This document shows, piece after piece, positions 10,501 to 19,125 of a stretch of DNA of 64,000 bases. Origin of the DNA: Carboxylicivirga sp. (GTDB lineage: Bacteria > Bacteroidota > Bacteroidia > Bacteroidales > Marinilabiliaceae). Position 1 is the first letter of the stretch; each line of letters starts with the position of its first letter. Below the pieces are notes generated by a model, which searched no databases, was not told the DNA's origin, and was given only the letters and a program-made list of their open reading frames with translations. The stretch spans positions 1-64,000 of the forward strand of contig JAOARW010000004.1 in assembly GCA_025210475.1 (NCBI GenBank), read 5' to 3'. Position numbers and translations under genes: made by a program.

Positions 10501-11001
10501 AGGTACTGCATCTAGTTTAACCTCTTCAGCCTTTAATTTAGCCGCAGAACCGGTAAAAAGCCTCCGGTCAATTCTTTGATAACCTGTCACAACCACCTCA
10601 TCCAGATCTGTTGTTTCATCTAGAAGAGTTACTGTTAATTCGGTTTTATTGGTAACGTCTATCTCCTGGGTCACCATACCGATATAACTAACAACCAGAA
10701 TTTTATTACCTGCTGGTAACTCCAAACTAAATTCACCATCAAATCCGGTAGCAGTTCCAATTTGAGTATCTTTAATCATTATTGTTACACCTGGCAGAGG
10801 ATCACCATTAACATCTATAACTTGACCTGTAATAGTTTCAGGCTCTGGTTGTATAAATATTGTATTTCGACGATCATCAGCATGTGAATACACATTACTC
10901 ATTGAGGCTATCAGCAAGAATATTAGCATTCGCCGAAAGATACAATTCACCCAATACCTTTTCATTATCTGAATAGGTACAAATTTAGTTAGCTTCTTCA
11001 T
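7591..11001 (-). CDS. SusC/RagA-type TonB-linked outer membrane transporter
   Basis: A 1136-residue protein at usual SusC length. The order is signal/membrane segment (about 25-40), carboxypeptidase-regulatory domain (about 57-135), the SusC signature DEVVVTGY, plug domain (about 145-260, with IRGNASINGNNKPLWVVDG and ATALYGAQAMNGVIVINTKSGK) and a large barrel ending in LNLGF. With the SusD protein it forms a lid-and-barrel importer. It heads the operon susC-susD-metallohydrolase-DUF4302. No ECF sigma/anti-sigma pair lies beside it, so the regulator is not visible. The first Met gives a long N-region; Met13 is an alternative start. Confidence 0.93.
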   Translation of the reverse strand: MKKLTKFVPIQIMKRYWVNCIFRRMLIFLLIASMSNVYSHADDRRNTIFIQPEPETITGQVIDVNGDPLPGVTIMIKDTQIGTATGFDGEFSLELPAGNKILVVSYIGMVTQEIDVTNKTELTVTLLDETTDLDEVVVTGYQRIDRRLFTGSAAKLKAEEVKLDAVPDVSKFLQGQVAGVSVDNVSGTFGAAPIVRIRGNASINGNNKPLWVVDGVVLEDLVEVSADDLTSGDLSTVLSSGVAGLNPDDIEDIQVLKDASATALYGAQAMNGVIVINTKSGKKGALRVNYTGSVAVRERPYYSQFDIANSADEISFYKSLVDHYWIDLPGSVKAQNYGVMGKFYNGIQDGTVTWGPDGSFNEEFLSKYANANTDWFDILFKNSITNQHSVSFSGGDEKANYYASVSYYGDDGRTIADEVKKYTATLKMDYKLTSKFTLGVKLSVNHRDQKLPGSKNREFDAVDGTYRRDFDINPFSYALNTSRSMRAYGDNGELEFFRRDFTDFNIIHELEHNKVEIDATDVVGQINLDYDLAPNLSISSINQVRRNTALREHMIHENSNQANAYRAMSTQFIRDANKLLFTDPDKPGSTPFSILPVGGFYNTVNNALDFFSTRNSISWNPTIKDKHIMSFLLGQEIKYTNRQEVYSNGWGIQYDKGGLYSEHPMLSKYLSLNNQNREGLEYTRDRFVGYFFNTAYSYKGKYTFNGTIRRDGSNQLGKTKTARYLNSWNVSGKWNLSEESFMTSEKINLLSLKATYGLSGVMGPSASAIQRLLAYQTWRPYDKETGIVIIDLTNEDLSWEKMYEFSVGMEAAFFSNRIYTDLAYYKRNSFDLIGSVRTSGIGGEHIKYGNYADMEVQGFEVLLNTTNVVTSNFNWKTSINLDYNTNEITNLNNFNQFNEYVSNTGGNMQGKARRGLYSVRFNGLDKNGMPTFVDADGDAMNSIFWQSREDADKYLKYEGLLDAPWSGGFNNTFTYKNLTLGVGLVFRAGNKIRLDDMFKGGYSSLGTGSISKELINRWAAPGDEKYTNVPTIVDARFQTDLGLRSMNIYEMYNKSDIRVADGSFIRLRNINLSYELPSSLTSKIGARTMKISLQAQNLFLLYSDKKLNGLDPEFYQAGGVALPVPRTYTFTLNLGF

Positions 11002-11440
11002 TGGCTATTTAATTAGTATATTAGATTTTCCTTTAGGATTGTTTTATGTTTTTTGATTAAGGAGAGCTTATATTTTTCCTGAATTTAGAGATCAATAACC
11101 ACTACCTTATGAAGCAATCTCCATATTGATTTTTAAAGTAAGTAACCAAGGCATCATATATTAAAGTTCCTAAACATGATAGAGATGATGAATTAAAAAT
11201 ACTTACATGGTTACTGTATTGCTGATTAGAGTATTAACCAGTTTCTAAAAGATATGATTCTACCATCGACATTTACGACTTGAGACTCCAGAAAAAAATA
11301 TTCTTAAATTATTATAACACTATACTTTTAACAGATTATAAGAATCAAAGCTGATAAAGTAGTGAAACGCATCATATTATGATAGAATAAAAAATGCATA
11401 ATCACAACTTTATCAAGCTACGATTTCCGGATTTTACTTA
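11002..11440. other. Intergenic region upstream of susC, nothing recognised
   Basis: About 440 AT-rich bases with stops in all frames. It must hold the promoter of the SusCD operon (minus strand), but I found no full-consensus -33/-7 pair. No RNA gene, repeat or terminator is evident. Confidence 0.5.
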
Positions 11441-12547
11441 TTAATTAGATCGTTTTATTATTTTTTTGCGAATTACTTCATTATCCAACCCTTGATATGA
11501 GGCAATATAAATTCCTGCTTGTAAAGCACCTACCTCAATTCGATTAACACCTGACTCCACTTCTTTGACTAATTGCACTTTACCACTCATGTCATGAATT
11601 GTAATAGTACCTGCTAGAGTGGATTCTATCGTTAATACATTTGTAATAACTGTTGGGTACATTTTTACCTGATCAGCTTCAAATTCATCTGTACCAGTAG
11701 AAACTTGTGGACGAATAAAAGCCAAAACATTTTTTAGTCGAATTTGATCAAATGCTGATTGGTGGCTTCCGCCTCCTATTTCTTCCACTCTGGCACCATT
11801 ATTCTCCAGGAGCTCTATTTCTTCTGGTAAAAGGCGTCCAACAGCAGCATCGTGTGTAGCATATACATACATTACATTACTCATGTTCACGTTTTGTAAT
11901 GAATCGACATATCGGTTGTAACCCAAACCGGCCATTAATTTCATTCGCCCCCACCAATCTTCAGGTTGTGGCTGGGACCCCATCTGAACATCAATACCAT
12001 TTATAAAAGTGGCAAAAATGCCATTTTTAAACCCTTCAACAACTTCTGGGTTCATGTTTAAACGTGCCGACATTGGGATGATTTTGTACAAATCATCGGT
12101 TCCATAATCATCCATATACTCTGCCACAACAAATGCTCCAAATGAGTGTCCCATCAGAACCACTTTTTTATTTTGGTCATTAAAATGCTTTACCAGCTTA
12201 TGCACCATAGCTACTGTAGTGTCGTTGTGTACGATCGCATCTTCAATGGTTAGATCCTTGTTGAAATACACATCATTAGGATCTAACATGTGATGGTGCT
12301 TTTTCATCTCCACTACTGAAATGCCAGGGTTACTAATGCCAAACCAATCAAAGTTTCCAGAAAAAGGTGAAGATGTAGGTCCCCCATGCAACCCAATTAT
12401 CACCGTATCGGCACCCACATTATTTCTCTCAATTATATAATCAGCTACATCTGGTAGGTCATTAGGATTAATCAGTTGTTGATCTTGTGCACTCACCAAT
12501 ACTGAAATGAAAGCGAATGCTAAAAAAGACAATATTTTAGTTGTCAT
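11441..12547 (-). CDS. Secreted alpha/beta hydrolase with T9SS sorting domain
   Basis: A 368-residue protein with a signal peptide (1-20, ending VSA) and an alpha/beta-hydrolase domain (about 45-275). The oxyanion-side HGG is at 54-56, the nucleophile elbow is GHSFG with Ser135, an Asp lies in YATHDAAVG and a late His in GGGSHQSAF. The last ~85 residues form a type-A T9SS sorting domain (YPTVITNVLTIES, then a typical GIYIASYQG). It is therefore expected to be exported through T9SS and to be released or anchored at the surface. The substrate is unknown. It lies 23 bases behind the beta-propeller gene and is likely co-transcribed with it. Confidence 0.85.
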   Translation of the reverse strand: MTTKILSFLAFAFISVLVSAQDQQLINPNDLPDVADYIIERNNVGADTVIIGLHGGPTSSPFSGNFDWFGISNPGISVVEMKKHHHMLDPNDVYFNKDLTIEDAIVHNDTTVAMVHKLVKHFNDQNKKVVLMGHSFGAFVVAEYMDDYGTDDLYKIIPMSARLNMNPEVVEGFKNGIFATFINGIDVQMGSQPQPEDWWGRMKLMAGLGYNRYVDSLQNVNMSNVMYVYATHDAAVGRLLPEEIELLENNGARVEEIGGGSHQSAFDQIRLKNVLAFIRPQVSTGTDEFEADQVKMYPTVITNVLTIESTLAGTITIHDMSGKVQLVKEVESGVNRIEVGALQAGIYIASYQGLDNEVIRKKIIKRSN

Positions 12548-12570
12548 GTTATTATAAATTTAGTGTTAGA

Positions 12571-13818
12571 TTATTGTTTGATAAATGAAAGGTTTTCAAT
12601 GTGCTTCTTAGTGTGGATACTTACAATATAATACCCACTGGACAAGGTTGTGATATCCAATTTTATAGACGTCTCTTGAACGGATGAATGTCTCATTCTA
12701 ACAGCTCCTAACTGATCATATATTACAATCTCCTTGTCATCCCCTTCTATAAAATCAATATTTAGCTCATTGCCGGCAGGCACTGGATAGATTCTATTGA
12801 CCAACTGAGCTTTCTTTTTATCAATTGAAGTAGTAACTCCTCTCTTACGGTAAATACGTCCGCCGTCACCACATACAAAGATTGTTCCTTCGCTGGCATA
12901 TTCGATACAGTTTAAGGTTTTGCCGTCATCTGCTACAAAAAGCTGATCGCCCCAATGCTTGCCTCCATCTTCGGTTCCAAATATATGTTCGGATCGTCCA
13001 ACGGCATAAGTTCGGCCGTCGTCAAGGGTTAATATATCGTTCCAGTAACCTAAACCACCGCCAAAAGCTTTCCCAACTAAATTAGACTCATCCCATGGCT
13101 CATCGATGTCGAAAAACCAAACCAAGCCATAGGATCCAACCACAAATTTAGTACTAGAAAAATCAAGAGAGTATGTACCTACAGGTAGCCATGTAAGCTC
13201 TTTCCAATTAATACCACCATCGTATGATTGCCAAACATTACCGTTGGGTGTTACCAGTCTTAGCGTATTTTCATCAATATAGGCTATATCTGAAGGTTGG
13301 CCGGCCGAGCTAAATTCTGCCGTCAAAGACCAACTGGCTCCTCCGTCTTTAGTAACATAAAAATCACCGCCGCCTTCTCGTACAGCTTGAACAATGCCTT
13401 TATCCTCATTATAGAATTTTACATCCAAAACGGCAGTGTTACTATTTGATGGCAAATTGGTCACTTCGTTCCAGGTGTCGCCTCCATCGGTTGTTTTAAG
13501 CAGTTTGTTGGGCATACCCCCTGCATAACCTTCGTTTTCATTGACAAACCAAATACATAAGATATTGTCAACATAACCCTGTTTCGGATAAATTTTATTC
13601 CAGGTATCACCACCATCAGTTGTTTTAAGGATGATACCATCCGAAGGGTTATGGTATTCAGAACCCGCTGCATAACCGATCATCTTTTGGTTCGGTGGAA
13701 AGGTAATTTGATACAGGTGGAATTCGGTGCCTGAATTGAGCAATTCCCAGTCTTGAGCAATAACTCCTCCAAACTGCAGAACCATCACCAGTGTCAAGAT
13801 AATGTACTTATTTTTCAT
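12571..13818 (-). CDS. T9SS-secreted YCF48/BNR-like beta-propeller protein
   Basis: A 415-residue protein with a signal peptide (ending GGVIAQ). It has repeated Asp-box-like units such as LKTTDGGDTWN, VTKDGGASWS, SYDGGINW and GTEDGGKHW, about 45-50 residues apart, which build a YCF48/sialidase-like beta propeller. The final ~80 residues are a type-A T9SS sorting domain (IYPVPAGNELNIDF ... SGYYIVSIHTKKHIENLSFIKQ). It is probably a surface or secreted binding protein, since no catalytic residues are recognisable. It is the intact member of a tandem pair with the split copy at 14571-15809. Four phased TCTAACA boxes lie about 92 bases upstream of its start. Confidence 0.85.
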   Translation of the reverse strand: MKNKYIILTLVMVLQFGGVIAQDWELLNSGTEFHLYQITFPPNQKMIGYAAGSEYHNPSDGIILKTTDGGDTWNKIYPKQGYVDNILCIWFVNENEGYAGGMPNKLLKTTDGGDTWNEVTNLPSNSNTAVLDVKFYNEDKGIVQAVREGGGDFYVTKDGGASWSLTAEFSSAGQPSDIAYIDENTLRLVTPNGNVWQSYDGGINWKELTWLPVGTYSLDFSSTKFVVGSYGLVWFFDIDEPWDESNLVGKAFGGGLGYWNDILTLDDGRTYAVGRSEHIFGTEDGGKHWGDQLFVADDGKTLNCIEYASEGTIFVCGDGGRIYRKRGVTTSIDKKKAQLVNRIYPVPAGNELNIDFIEGDDKEIVIYDQLGAVRMRHSSVQETSIKLDITTLSSGYYIVSIHTKKHIENLSFIKQ

Positions 13819-13950
13819 AAATCTAAGTTTTACGCATTGATTTTTTCAAACCAATACAGATTAAAAAGTGATGGCAAAATTGAATAAAGCACCCCAATAG
13901 TCCAAGAGGTGTTAGACACTGTTAGAAGTATGTTAGATATTGTTAGATAT
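13819..13950 (-). promoter_or_regulatory. Upstream control region with four phased TCTAACA repeats (copy 1)
   Basis: TGTTAGA (TCTAACA on the coding strand) starts at 13910, 13920, 13931 and 13941, so the boxes are 10, 11 and 10 bases apart, about one DNA turn each. Between them and the ATG a possible promoter is seen on the minus strand: TTG, 20 bases, then TTGGTTTG, one mismatch from TAnnTTTG. The whole block recurs upstream of the paralogue at 15809 with the same spacing. I infer an operator for a regulator that binds tandem direct repeats; which regulator is unknown. Confidence 0.55.
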
Positions 13951-14570
13951 TACTGTGAACATCTGATTTTATGACACTTAAAGCAATATCAATGAGATCT
14001 TCGATATTGATTGCAAAGGAGCAGAAAGGTACATGAGGTTTTAGATCACACTATATAACCCTACATAACAATGCATTACAAACAAAAGCAGAAATAATTG
14101 TGTAATTTACTAATAGCAAGCAAATGGACAATCTGTTTTCTTATATACGCTTATGATTCATTATTAAACGATAAAACTACCATGGTGAATCCACTATATT
14201 ATCTGAAAGCAATGGGCTGACAATGGTTGTATTCATTCACTTTAACAAATGGGAATGACCTTAAAACAAAGATATTGAACAGGAAGAAGTAGGCACAATA
14301 GAGACACATAAAGAGCTGGCATTAAAACATATTGAAGATTACTAACTACCACCGGATACAACCATTAGTTTTGACGTTACTATCTACAAACATTGAGAAG
14401 GTGTAGGGTTATGCCAGTCCAGATAATTTTGAATGTTTTTTTATACACATAATGGGGATTTGACTTAAACAGAAGAGAGGTATTGACTTTTCCCTTAATG
14501 AAAAGAAAATACCCCTCCGACTATCAAATCAAACAAGTCATCATCAAAACAGATACCTTGTTAAACTGCG
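13951..14570. other. Non-coding stretch with a possible decayed ORF
   Basis: No intact gene is visible. On the plus strand about 14265-14410, one frame reads as plausible protein (EEVGTIETHKELALKHIEDY, then LPPDTTISFDVTIYKH) broken by two stop codons. This could be an old gene remnant, but I cannot assign a family. The rest shows no structure I recognise. Confidence 0.25.
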
Positions 14571-15809
14571 TTAATGCTTAATGAATGATAGATTTTCAGC
14601 ATACCCATTAGCTTGAATACTAATGATATAATGCCCATTACATAGTGCACTTATATCCAACTTTAGTCCCGCAACCTCCACTTGGGTCTGTTTCATTACC
14701 ATTATCCCCAATTGGTTGTAAATAATAATTGTTTTATTATCAGAATCTTTAAAGACAATATTTAGTTCACTACGAGCTGGTACTGGATATATGTTATTTA
14801 CCAATTGTACCTTAGGTTTATCAATCGATGTTGCAATCGCCGTTTTACGATAGATTCGACCTCCATCTCCACATACGAAAACTGTCCCTTCGTTTGCATA
14901 CTCAATACTGTTTAAACTTTTACCACTGTCTGCTACAAAAAGCTGATCGTTCCAATGCTTGCCCCCATCTTCTGTGCCAAATATATGTTCCGATGCCCCC
15001 ACTGCATATGCAATATTATCATTCAGAGCTATTACATCATTCCAATACCCTAAGCCGGCACTCACACTTTGGTTTAAAGGTCCTCCGTCATTATATTAAG
15101 AAATCACCCGAAAACCACCGACAATGCGCGTATTCTCACCATAATGATCAATACAGGATTTTCCTATCGGGAGCCAAGTATCTTCCCACCAGTTTAAGCC
15201 TGCATCATTAGATGTCCAAACATTTCCTACTTGGGTAATCAGCTGCAAAGTTGTTTCGTCTTTATAAGAAACATCAAGTGGCTGTCCAGCTGAATTGAAC
15301 TCAGAAGCTTTTGCCCAGTTTAGACCACCATCGCGAGTTACATAAAAATCACCCCCTCCATCACGGACGGCTTTAACAATGCCGGTATTTTCATTATAGA
15401 ACTCTACAAAATTCACTATTAAATTGGAGTTTTCTGGTAAGTTTGTTACTTCTACCCAGCTCTGCCCACCGTCGGTGGTCTTAAGCAATAAATTAGGTAA
15501 TCCTCCGGCATAGCCAACTTTTTCATTTACAAACCAAATGCAATGTAGCGATTCCACAATACCATCTTCTTGTTTAGGATAAATTTGATTCCAGGTATCA
15601 CCACCATCGGTGGTTTTAAGAATGATACCATCCGAAGGATTATGGTATTCAGAACCCGCTGCATAACCTATCATTTTTTGGTTAGGTGGAAAGGTAATTT
15701 GATACAGGTGAAATTCGGTACCTGAATTGAGCAATTCCCAGTCCTGAGCAATAACTCCTCCAAATCGCAGCGCCATCACCAGTGTCAAGATAATGTACTT
15801 ATTTTTCAT
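14571..15809 (-). pseudogene. Second beta-propeller/T9SS paralogue, split by an in-frame TAA
   Basis: This is a tandem copy of the gene at 12571-13818. The first part (15099-15809) encodes the signal peptide and the first four or so propeller units. A TAA at 15096-15098 then stops translation, and the same frame continues without a shift through the remaining propeller unit (GTEDGGKHW) and a full T9SS sorting domain, ending at 14571. A GTG at 15065 could restart, but without a signal peptide the product could not be exported. The first ~75 residues are almost identical to the sister copy, whereas the middle has diverged. Either it is a recent pseudogene or the stop is a sequencing or population variant. 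No recoding signal was seen. Confidence 0.8.
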
Positions 15810-15940
15810 AAATTTAAGTTTATACATTGATTTTTAAAACCAACGCAGATTAAAAGGTGATTCCAAATTGAATAAAGTACATCAATAGCCCAACTGATGT
15901 TAGATACTGTTAGATGCTTGTTAGATATTGTTATACATGC
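15810..15940 (-). promoter_or_regulatory. Upstream control region with phased TCTAACA repeats (copy 2)
   Basis: This is a duplicate of the block at 13819-13950. TGTTAGA starts at 15898, 15908 and 15919, with a degenerate TGTTATA at 15929: the same 10-11-10 spacing. The minus strand shows TTG, 20 bases, then TTGGTTTT as a possible promoter. Its conservation while the gene body has diverged suggests that the duplicated unit included the control region. Confidence 0.5.
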
Positions 15941-16294
15941 CCGAGGTATACTTAATAAAATTAAAATCTTAACACACTATAATTCGTTAATTGGAAGCAT
16001 AACGTTTTTAGAAGGTAAAAGGTCAAAAATGAATTTAGTTACAACAAGCGATTGTATAAGTGTACTTGCCGCTAGAGACCTGACAAACGTTACTAAACTA
16101 TCAGCTTCTGATGGTGTCGGACAGTTTTACCTATCAATACACTCCAATGCAATGTTGAGAGCTATATTAATAGTAAAATTCTAAAGAAAAAGTGATGTAA
16201 GTTGGAGTTCTAATCGGTCACGTTATCTATGAAATCAAAAGTCCTTACTTTTACAGTTTAATCCGTGATTATTTTAAATAGCCTTTAATTCATT
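15941..16294. other. Intergenic region, no gene supported
   Basis: About 350 bases. A plus-strand ORF crosses it (15897-16184, 95 codons), but it begins inside the phased repeats and has no recognisable domain, so I do not call it. Nothing else was seen. Confidence 0.4.
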
Positions 16295-18163
16295 TTAATA
16301 ATCCAACAAGAAGCGTTTTAGGCTATCTTTTTTTCCCAAATTAAATTTTTGTTTCAGACGAGATTTCCGAGTATATAAAGCATGTGATGATATTTGCAAG
16401 AAAATTGCAATTTCAGAATTAATTAAATCACTTCTAATGGCCGCAGCCAATCGTAACTCTTCAACAGATAAATCAGGATAATCTCTTTTAATATTATTAA
16501 CAAATTCTTTGTTCTTCTCTTCAATGAACATATTGCTTATCATATCTCTGATCTGGTTAACCTCAATCGTTGGATTAGATCCATGCACAATGAAGTCATT
16601 CATCTGTTTTCGCAGATCATAAAACACCTTCAAATTTTGAATATCTTTATCAGAGTTTTGCAGCTGTCTTTCAAGATTTAATTCCTGATTTTCTAAATGT
16701 TGATGATCATCATTATACTTTTGCTCTTCAATCAACCTCTCCTGGGTCTCATCTAAGTTACGACGTGTTTGTTCCAGTTCGCCAGCTATCTTGTCACGCT
16801 CTTCATTCTTTTCTTTAAGTAGAGTCTCAATAAATAGCAGTTTATCCTGCATTTCCTGAATCTCAACATCATTAAGCATTTTATTCGTTTTGTACCTACT
16901 CCAAAGCAAATAGGTTAAAACAGCTAATACCACTATTCCGATTAACCCCAAGTATTTAAGTGTTTTTTCCCTTCTAATTTGTAAACGTTGTATTGCTATT
17001 TCATTTTTATGTTGTTTTATGGCTTTTTCTTTCTTTTCTAATTCGTAAAGCGCATATATTTCTTCTGTTACTTTGGCTACCTTAATACTATTTAAGCTAT
17101 CTTTCAGTTGGTGTAATTGTCTAAAAAGTTGCAATGCTTCATTGTATTGCCCTGTTTGCTCCAATAGTTTGACTTTTCTCTCTTGTATCTCTACAATGTC
17201 TATGGAAATACCAACATCCATAGTTAAGTCTAATGATTTTGTATAGGCCTCATCAGCTTGTTCCCACTCGCCTAATTCAAAATAATAATCTCCTAGCTCT
17301 ATATAATCATTAATTAGACCTGTCTTATCCGATTTCATCTTATTTATATTCATTGACTTGTTCAAATAAGATAAGGACTTCTCATAGTTTTTTTTATGCC
17401 TGTAAATTTGACTAAGTTTATTATAAGTTGACGAAATATCCATAATATTATCCTGAAGCTGCTCAGACTTGTGTAAATATACCAAAGCACTGTCGTACTG
17501 TTGCATCTCCATAAACGATACGCCCATGTAAGCATTTGCTCTTGCTATTGATTTTTTATCTCTTAATTCAATAGCCAAATTCAATGCTTTTTTTAGAATA
17601 TCGTGCGACTTTTCAAATTTTCCGATGAGCTGATAAAGCAAACCCAGATTGTGATATGAAATATTTAAGAACTTTTTCTCATTAATATCTTCACAAATAC
17701 TTACACAGTTCAAAAGATATTCCAAGGCTTTGTTATATTCACCCTTATGAAGATTCGCAATATGCAAATCGTTATAAATACCTGCTAACTGTAAACTATC
17801 TGTAGGATTATTACTTAACCTTTTTTCCAAAAACCGAATAGCCATATCAGGCTCATTTCGTAATAAATGAATTTGAGCCACATGCTGATAAACTTTATCT
17901 GACCATCTTGGATAATTAACTTCATTCAATATCAAACTTGCACTTGTTAGTGCCTCAAGCGCCTTATCGTAATCATATTGTTCTCGATGATGCTGAGATA
18001 GCTCTATTAATTTTTCAAGTTTCACAGTATCATTAGTGGCTCTGTTAATTTGATCTAAAATAATTATAGTAGAATCTCTTTTTAGCTCATTTAAAGCATA
18101 CACATTGTAACTAAGGCTAGTACAAAGCATCAATTCAAACAATATGATTCTCAGGAATTTCAT
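16295..18163 (-). CDS. Membrane-anchored TPR protein with C-terminal HTH (transcriptional regulator)
   Basis: A 622-residue protein. A signal peptide (1-24) is followed by about seven tetratricopeptide repeats (45-345, e.g. YNDLHIANLHKGEYNKALEY). One transmembrane helix follows (about 402-422, YLGLIGIVVLAVLTYLLW), then a long coiled coil (about 425-515), then a LuxR-like helix-turn-helix (PDLSVEELRLAAAIRSDL ... SEIAIFLQISSHALYTRKSRLKQKF). The TPR part should face the periplasm and the HTH the cytoplasm, giving a one-protein signal transducer. The type is common in Bacteroidota near secreted proteins. Its target is unknown; the neighbouring T9SS propeller genes are natural candidates. Confidence 0.8.
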   Translation of the reverse strand: MKFLRIILFELMLCTSLSYNVYALNELKRDSTIIILDQINRATNDTVKLEKLIELSQHHREQYDYDKALEALTSASLILNEVNYPRWSDKVYQHVAQIHLLRNEPDMAIRFLEKRLSNNPTDSLQLAGIYNDLHIANLHKGEYNKALEYLLNCVSICEDINEKKFLNISYHNLGLLYQLIGKFEKSHDILKKALNLAIELRDKKSIARANAYMGVSFMEMQQYDSALVYLHKSEQLQDNIMDISSTYNKLSQIYRHKKNYEKSLSYLNKSMNINKMKSDKTGLINDYIELGDYYFELGEWEQADEAYTKSLDLTMDVGISIDIVEIQERKVKLLEQTGQYNEALQLFRQLHQLKDSLNSIKVAKVTEEIYALYELEKKEKAIKQHKNEIAIQRLQIRREKTLKYLGLIGIVVLAVLTYLLWSRYKTNKMLNDVEIQEMQDKLLFIETLLKEKNEERDKIAGELEQTRRNLDETQERLIEEQKYNDDHQHLENQELNLERQLQNSDKDIQNLKVFYDLRKQMNDFIVHGSNPTIEVNQIRDMISNMFIEEKNKEFVNNIKRDYPDLSVEELRLAAAIRSDLINSEIAIFLQISSHALYTRKSRLKQKFNLGKKDSLKRFLLDY

Positions 18164-18597
18164 TTAATCATATTTTCAAAAACTATTATTACAAAACAAA
18201 GTCCATTAAATTAATAAATTACTTACTGTCCAAACAACACTAACAAATCTATTAATAATTTGAAAAACAAGTAATAGTTCACCTGACGACTTTCACTTCT
18301 TTCTATTTCTTGATCTTAGATGTATAGAACTCCACCTAATATTTGGATTACATAAAAAAAACTCAGACAATCTGAATTATAGTAATACCTATCTTATGGA
18401 TGCAAATTCTAAAAAAGGGTTGCGTCATAAATAAGCTATACAATACATATCTGTAAAAAGCAACATTAAAGGTTTTGATAAAACTTATAGATTATCAACC
18501 ACATATAAGCACATGAGAAATTCATATGTGTTTTAATCAATTAATTTGATTGTAATAAAAAGAATTACTAAGAAACAAAGATATGTCTGCTATATAC
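18164..18597. other. Intergenic region upstream of the TPR-HTH gene
   Basis: It must carry the promoter of the regulator at 16295-18163 on the minus strand. Otherwise I see only AT-rich sequence without ORFs or clear repeats. It borders the decayed integrase fragment at 18598. Confidence 0.4.
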
Positions 18598-18775
18598 TTA
18601 TCCATCTAGCTTAATAACATCCTTTAAGTAACTGCTCTTATTCTGACTTATATATCGGAAGAACAATACTCTTCTAATGCCACATAAATGATTTTCATTC
18701 ATATCCCAAGCTTTTGAGTTGTATGGAAAAAGTCGGACAATACAAAGGCTTTTATTCTTGTTAGCTAAGCGAAAG
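18598..18775 (-). pseudogene. Decayed fragment of an IntDOT-like tyrosine recombinase
   Basis: The minus-strand frame ending at the TAA 18598-18600 reads LANKNKSLCIVRLFPYN ... RYISQNKSSYLKDVIKLDG. It lines up along its length with the intact integrase at 24460 (ITNRIKNNQQVRVPLLP ... VFTNQKMNSYLKEIADLCG). Only this ~58-residue piece from before the HxxR motif survives; the catalytic C-terminus is lost. It lies about 6 kb from the intact gene and on the same strand, so it records an older integration or a duplication. Confidence 0.65.
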
Positions 18776-19068
18776 TGTAAATGACAAATAATTCATAATA
18801 TAGCGGAGCTCTATTTTTTTAATCCCATTTGTTAATTGCTTACTCAGTACAATCTGACATTTTTAACCCTGAGTTTTTCAGCACCAAACTAAGCAATAAT
18901 TTACTTCAAATTTAGTTTCTCATTCTTTTGTTAGAGCTCCGTTTACGAAATAGTAAACATGGTATCCACTTCAAGCTTGACGTAAACTAGGACTAATTTA
19001 TTTATCAAGTTTTAGTTCATTAGTAAACAATTATATTATATCGTATTGAGAATAATTTAAAGGTTTTT
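18776..19068. other. Intergenic region, nothing recognised
   Basis: About 290 AT-rich bases between the integrase fragment and the terminator of the ASH-repeat gene. No ORF, RNA or repeat was supported. Confidence 0.4.
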
Positions 19069-19104
19069 AAAAAAGGGATGAGCCTTTAGTGATCATCCCC
19101 TTTT
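19069..19104 (-). terminator. Rho-independent terminator of the ASH-repeat gene
   Basis: Read on the minus strand, AAAAGGGGATGA pairs with TCATCCCTTTTTT around an 11-base loop, with one mismatch, and ends in a T run. It lies 22 bases after the stop of the gene at 19126. Confidence 0.75.
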
Positions 19105-19125
19105 GTTATTACAATAAAAACCAGT

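Noticed and set aside
15065..15098. Recoding (stop read-through) at the TAA in the second propeller gene
   Set aside because: No structured element or known recoding context is visible after the stop; a plain nonsense mutation is simpler.
15897..16184. 95-codon plus-strand ORF
   Set aside because: It starts inside the phased TGTTAGA repeats, has no signal, domain or promoter, and its composition is not protein-like.
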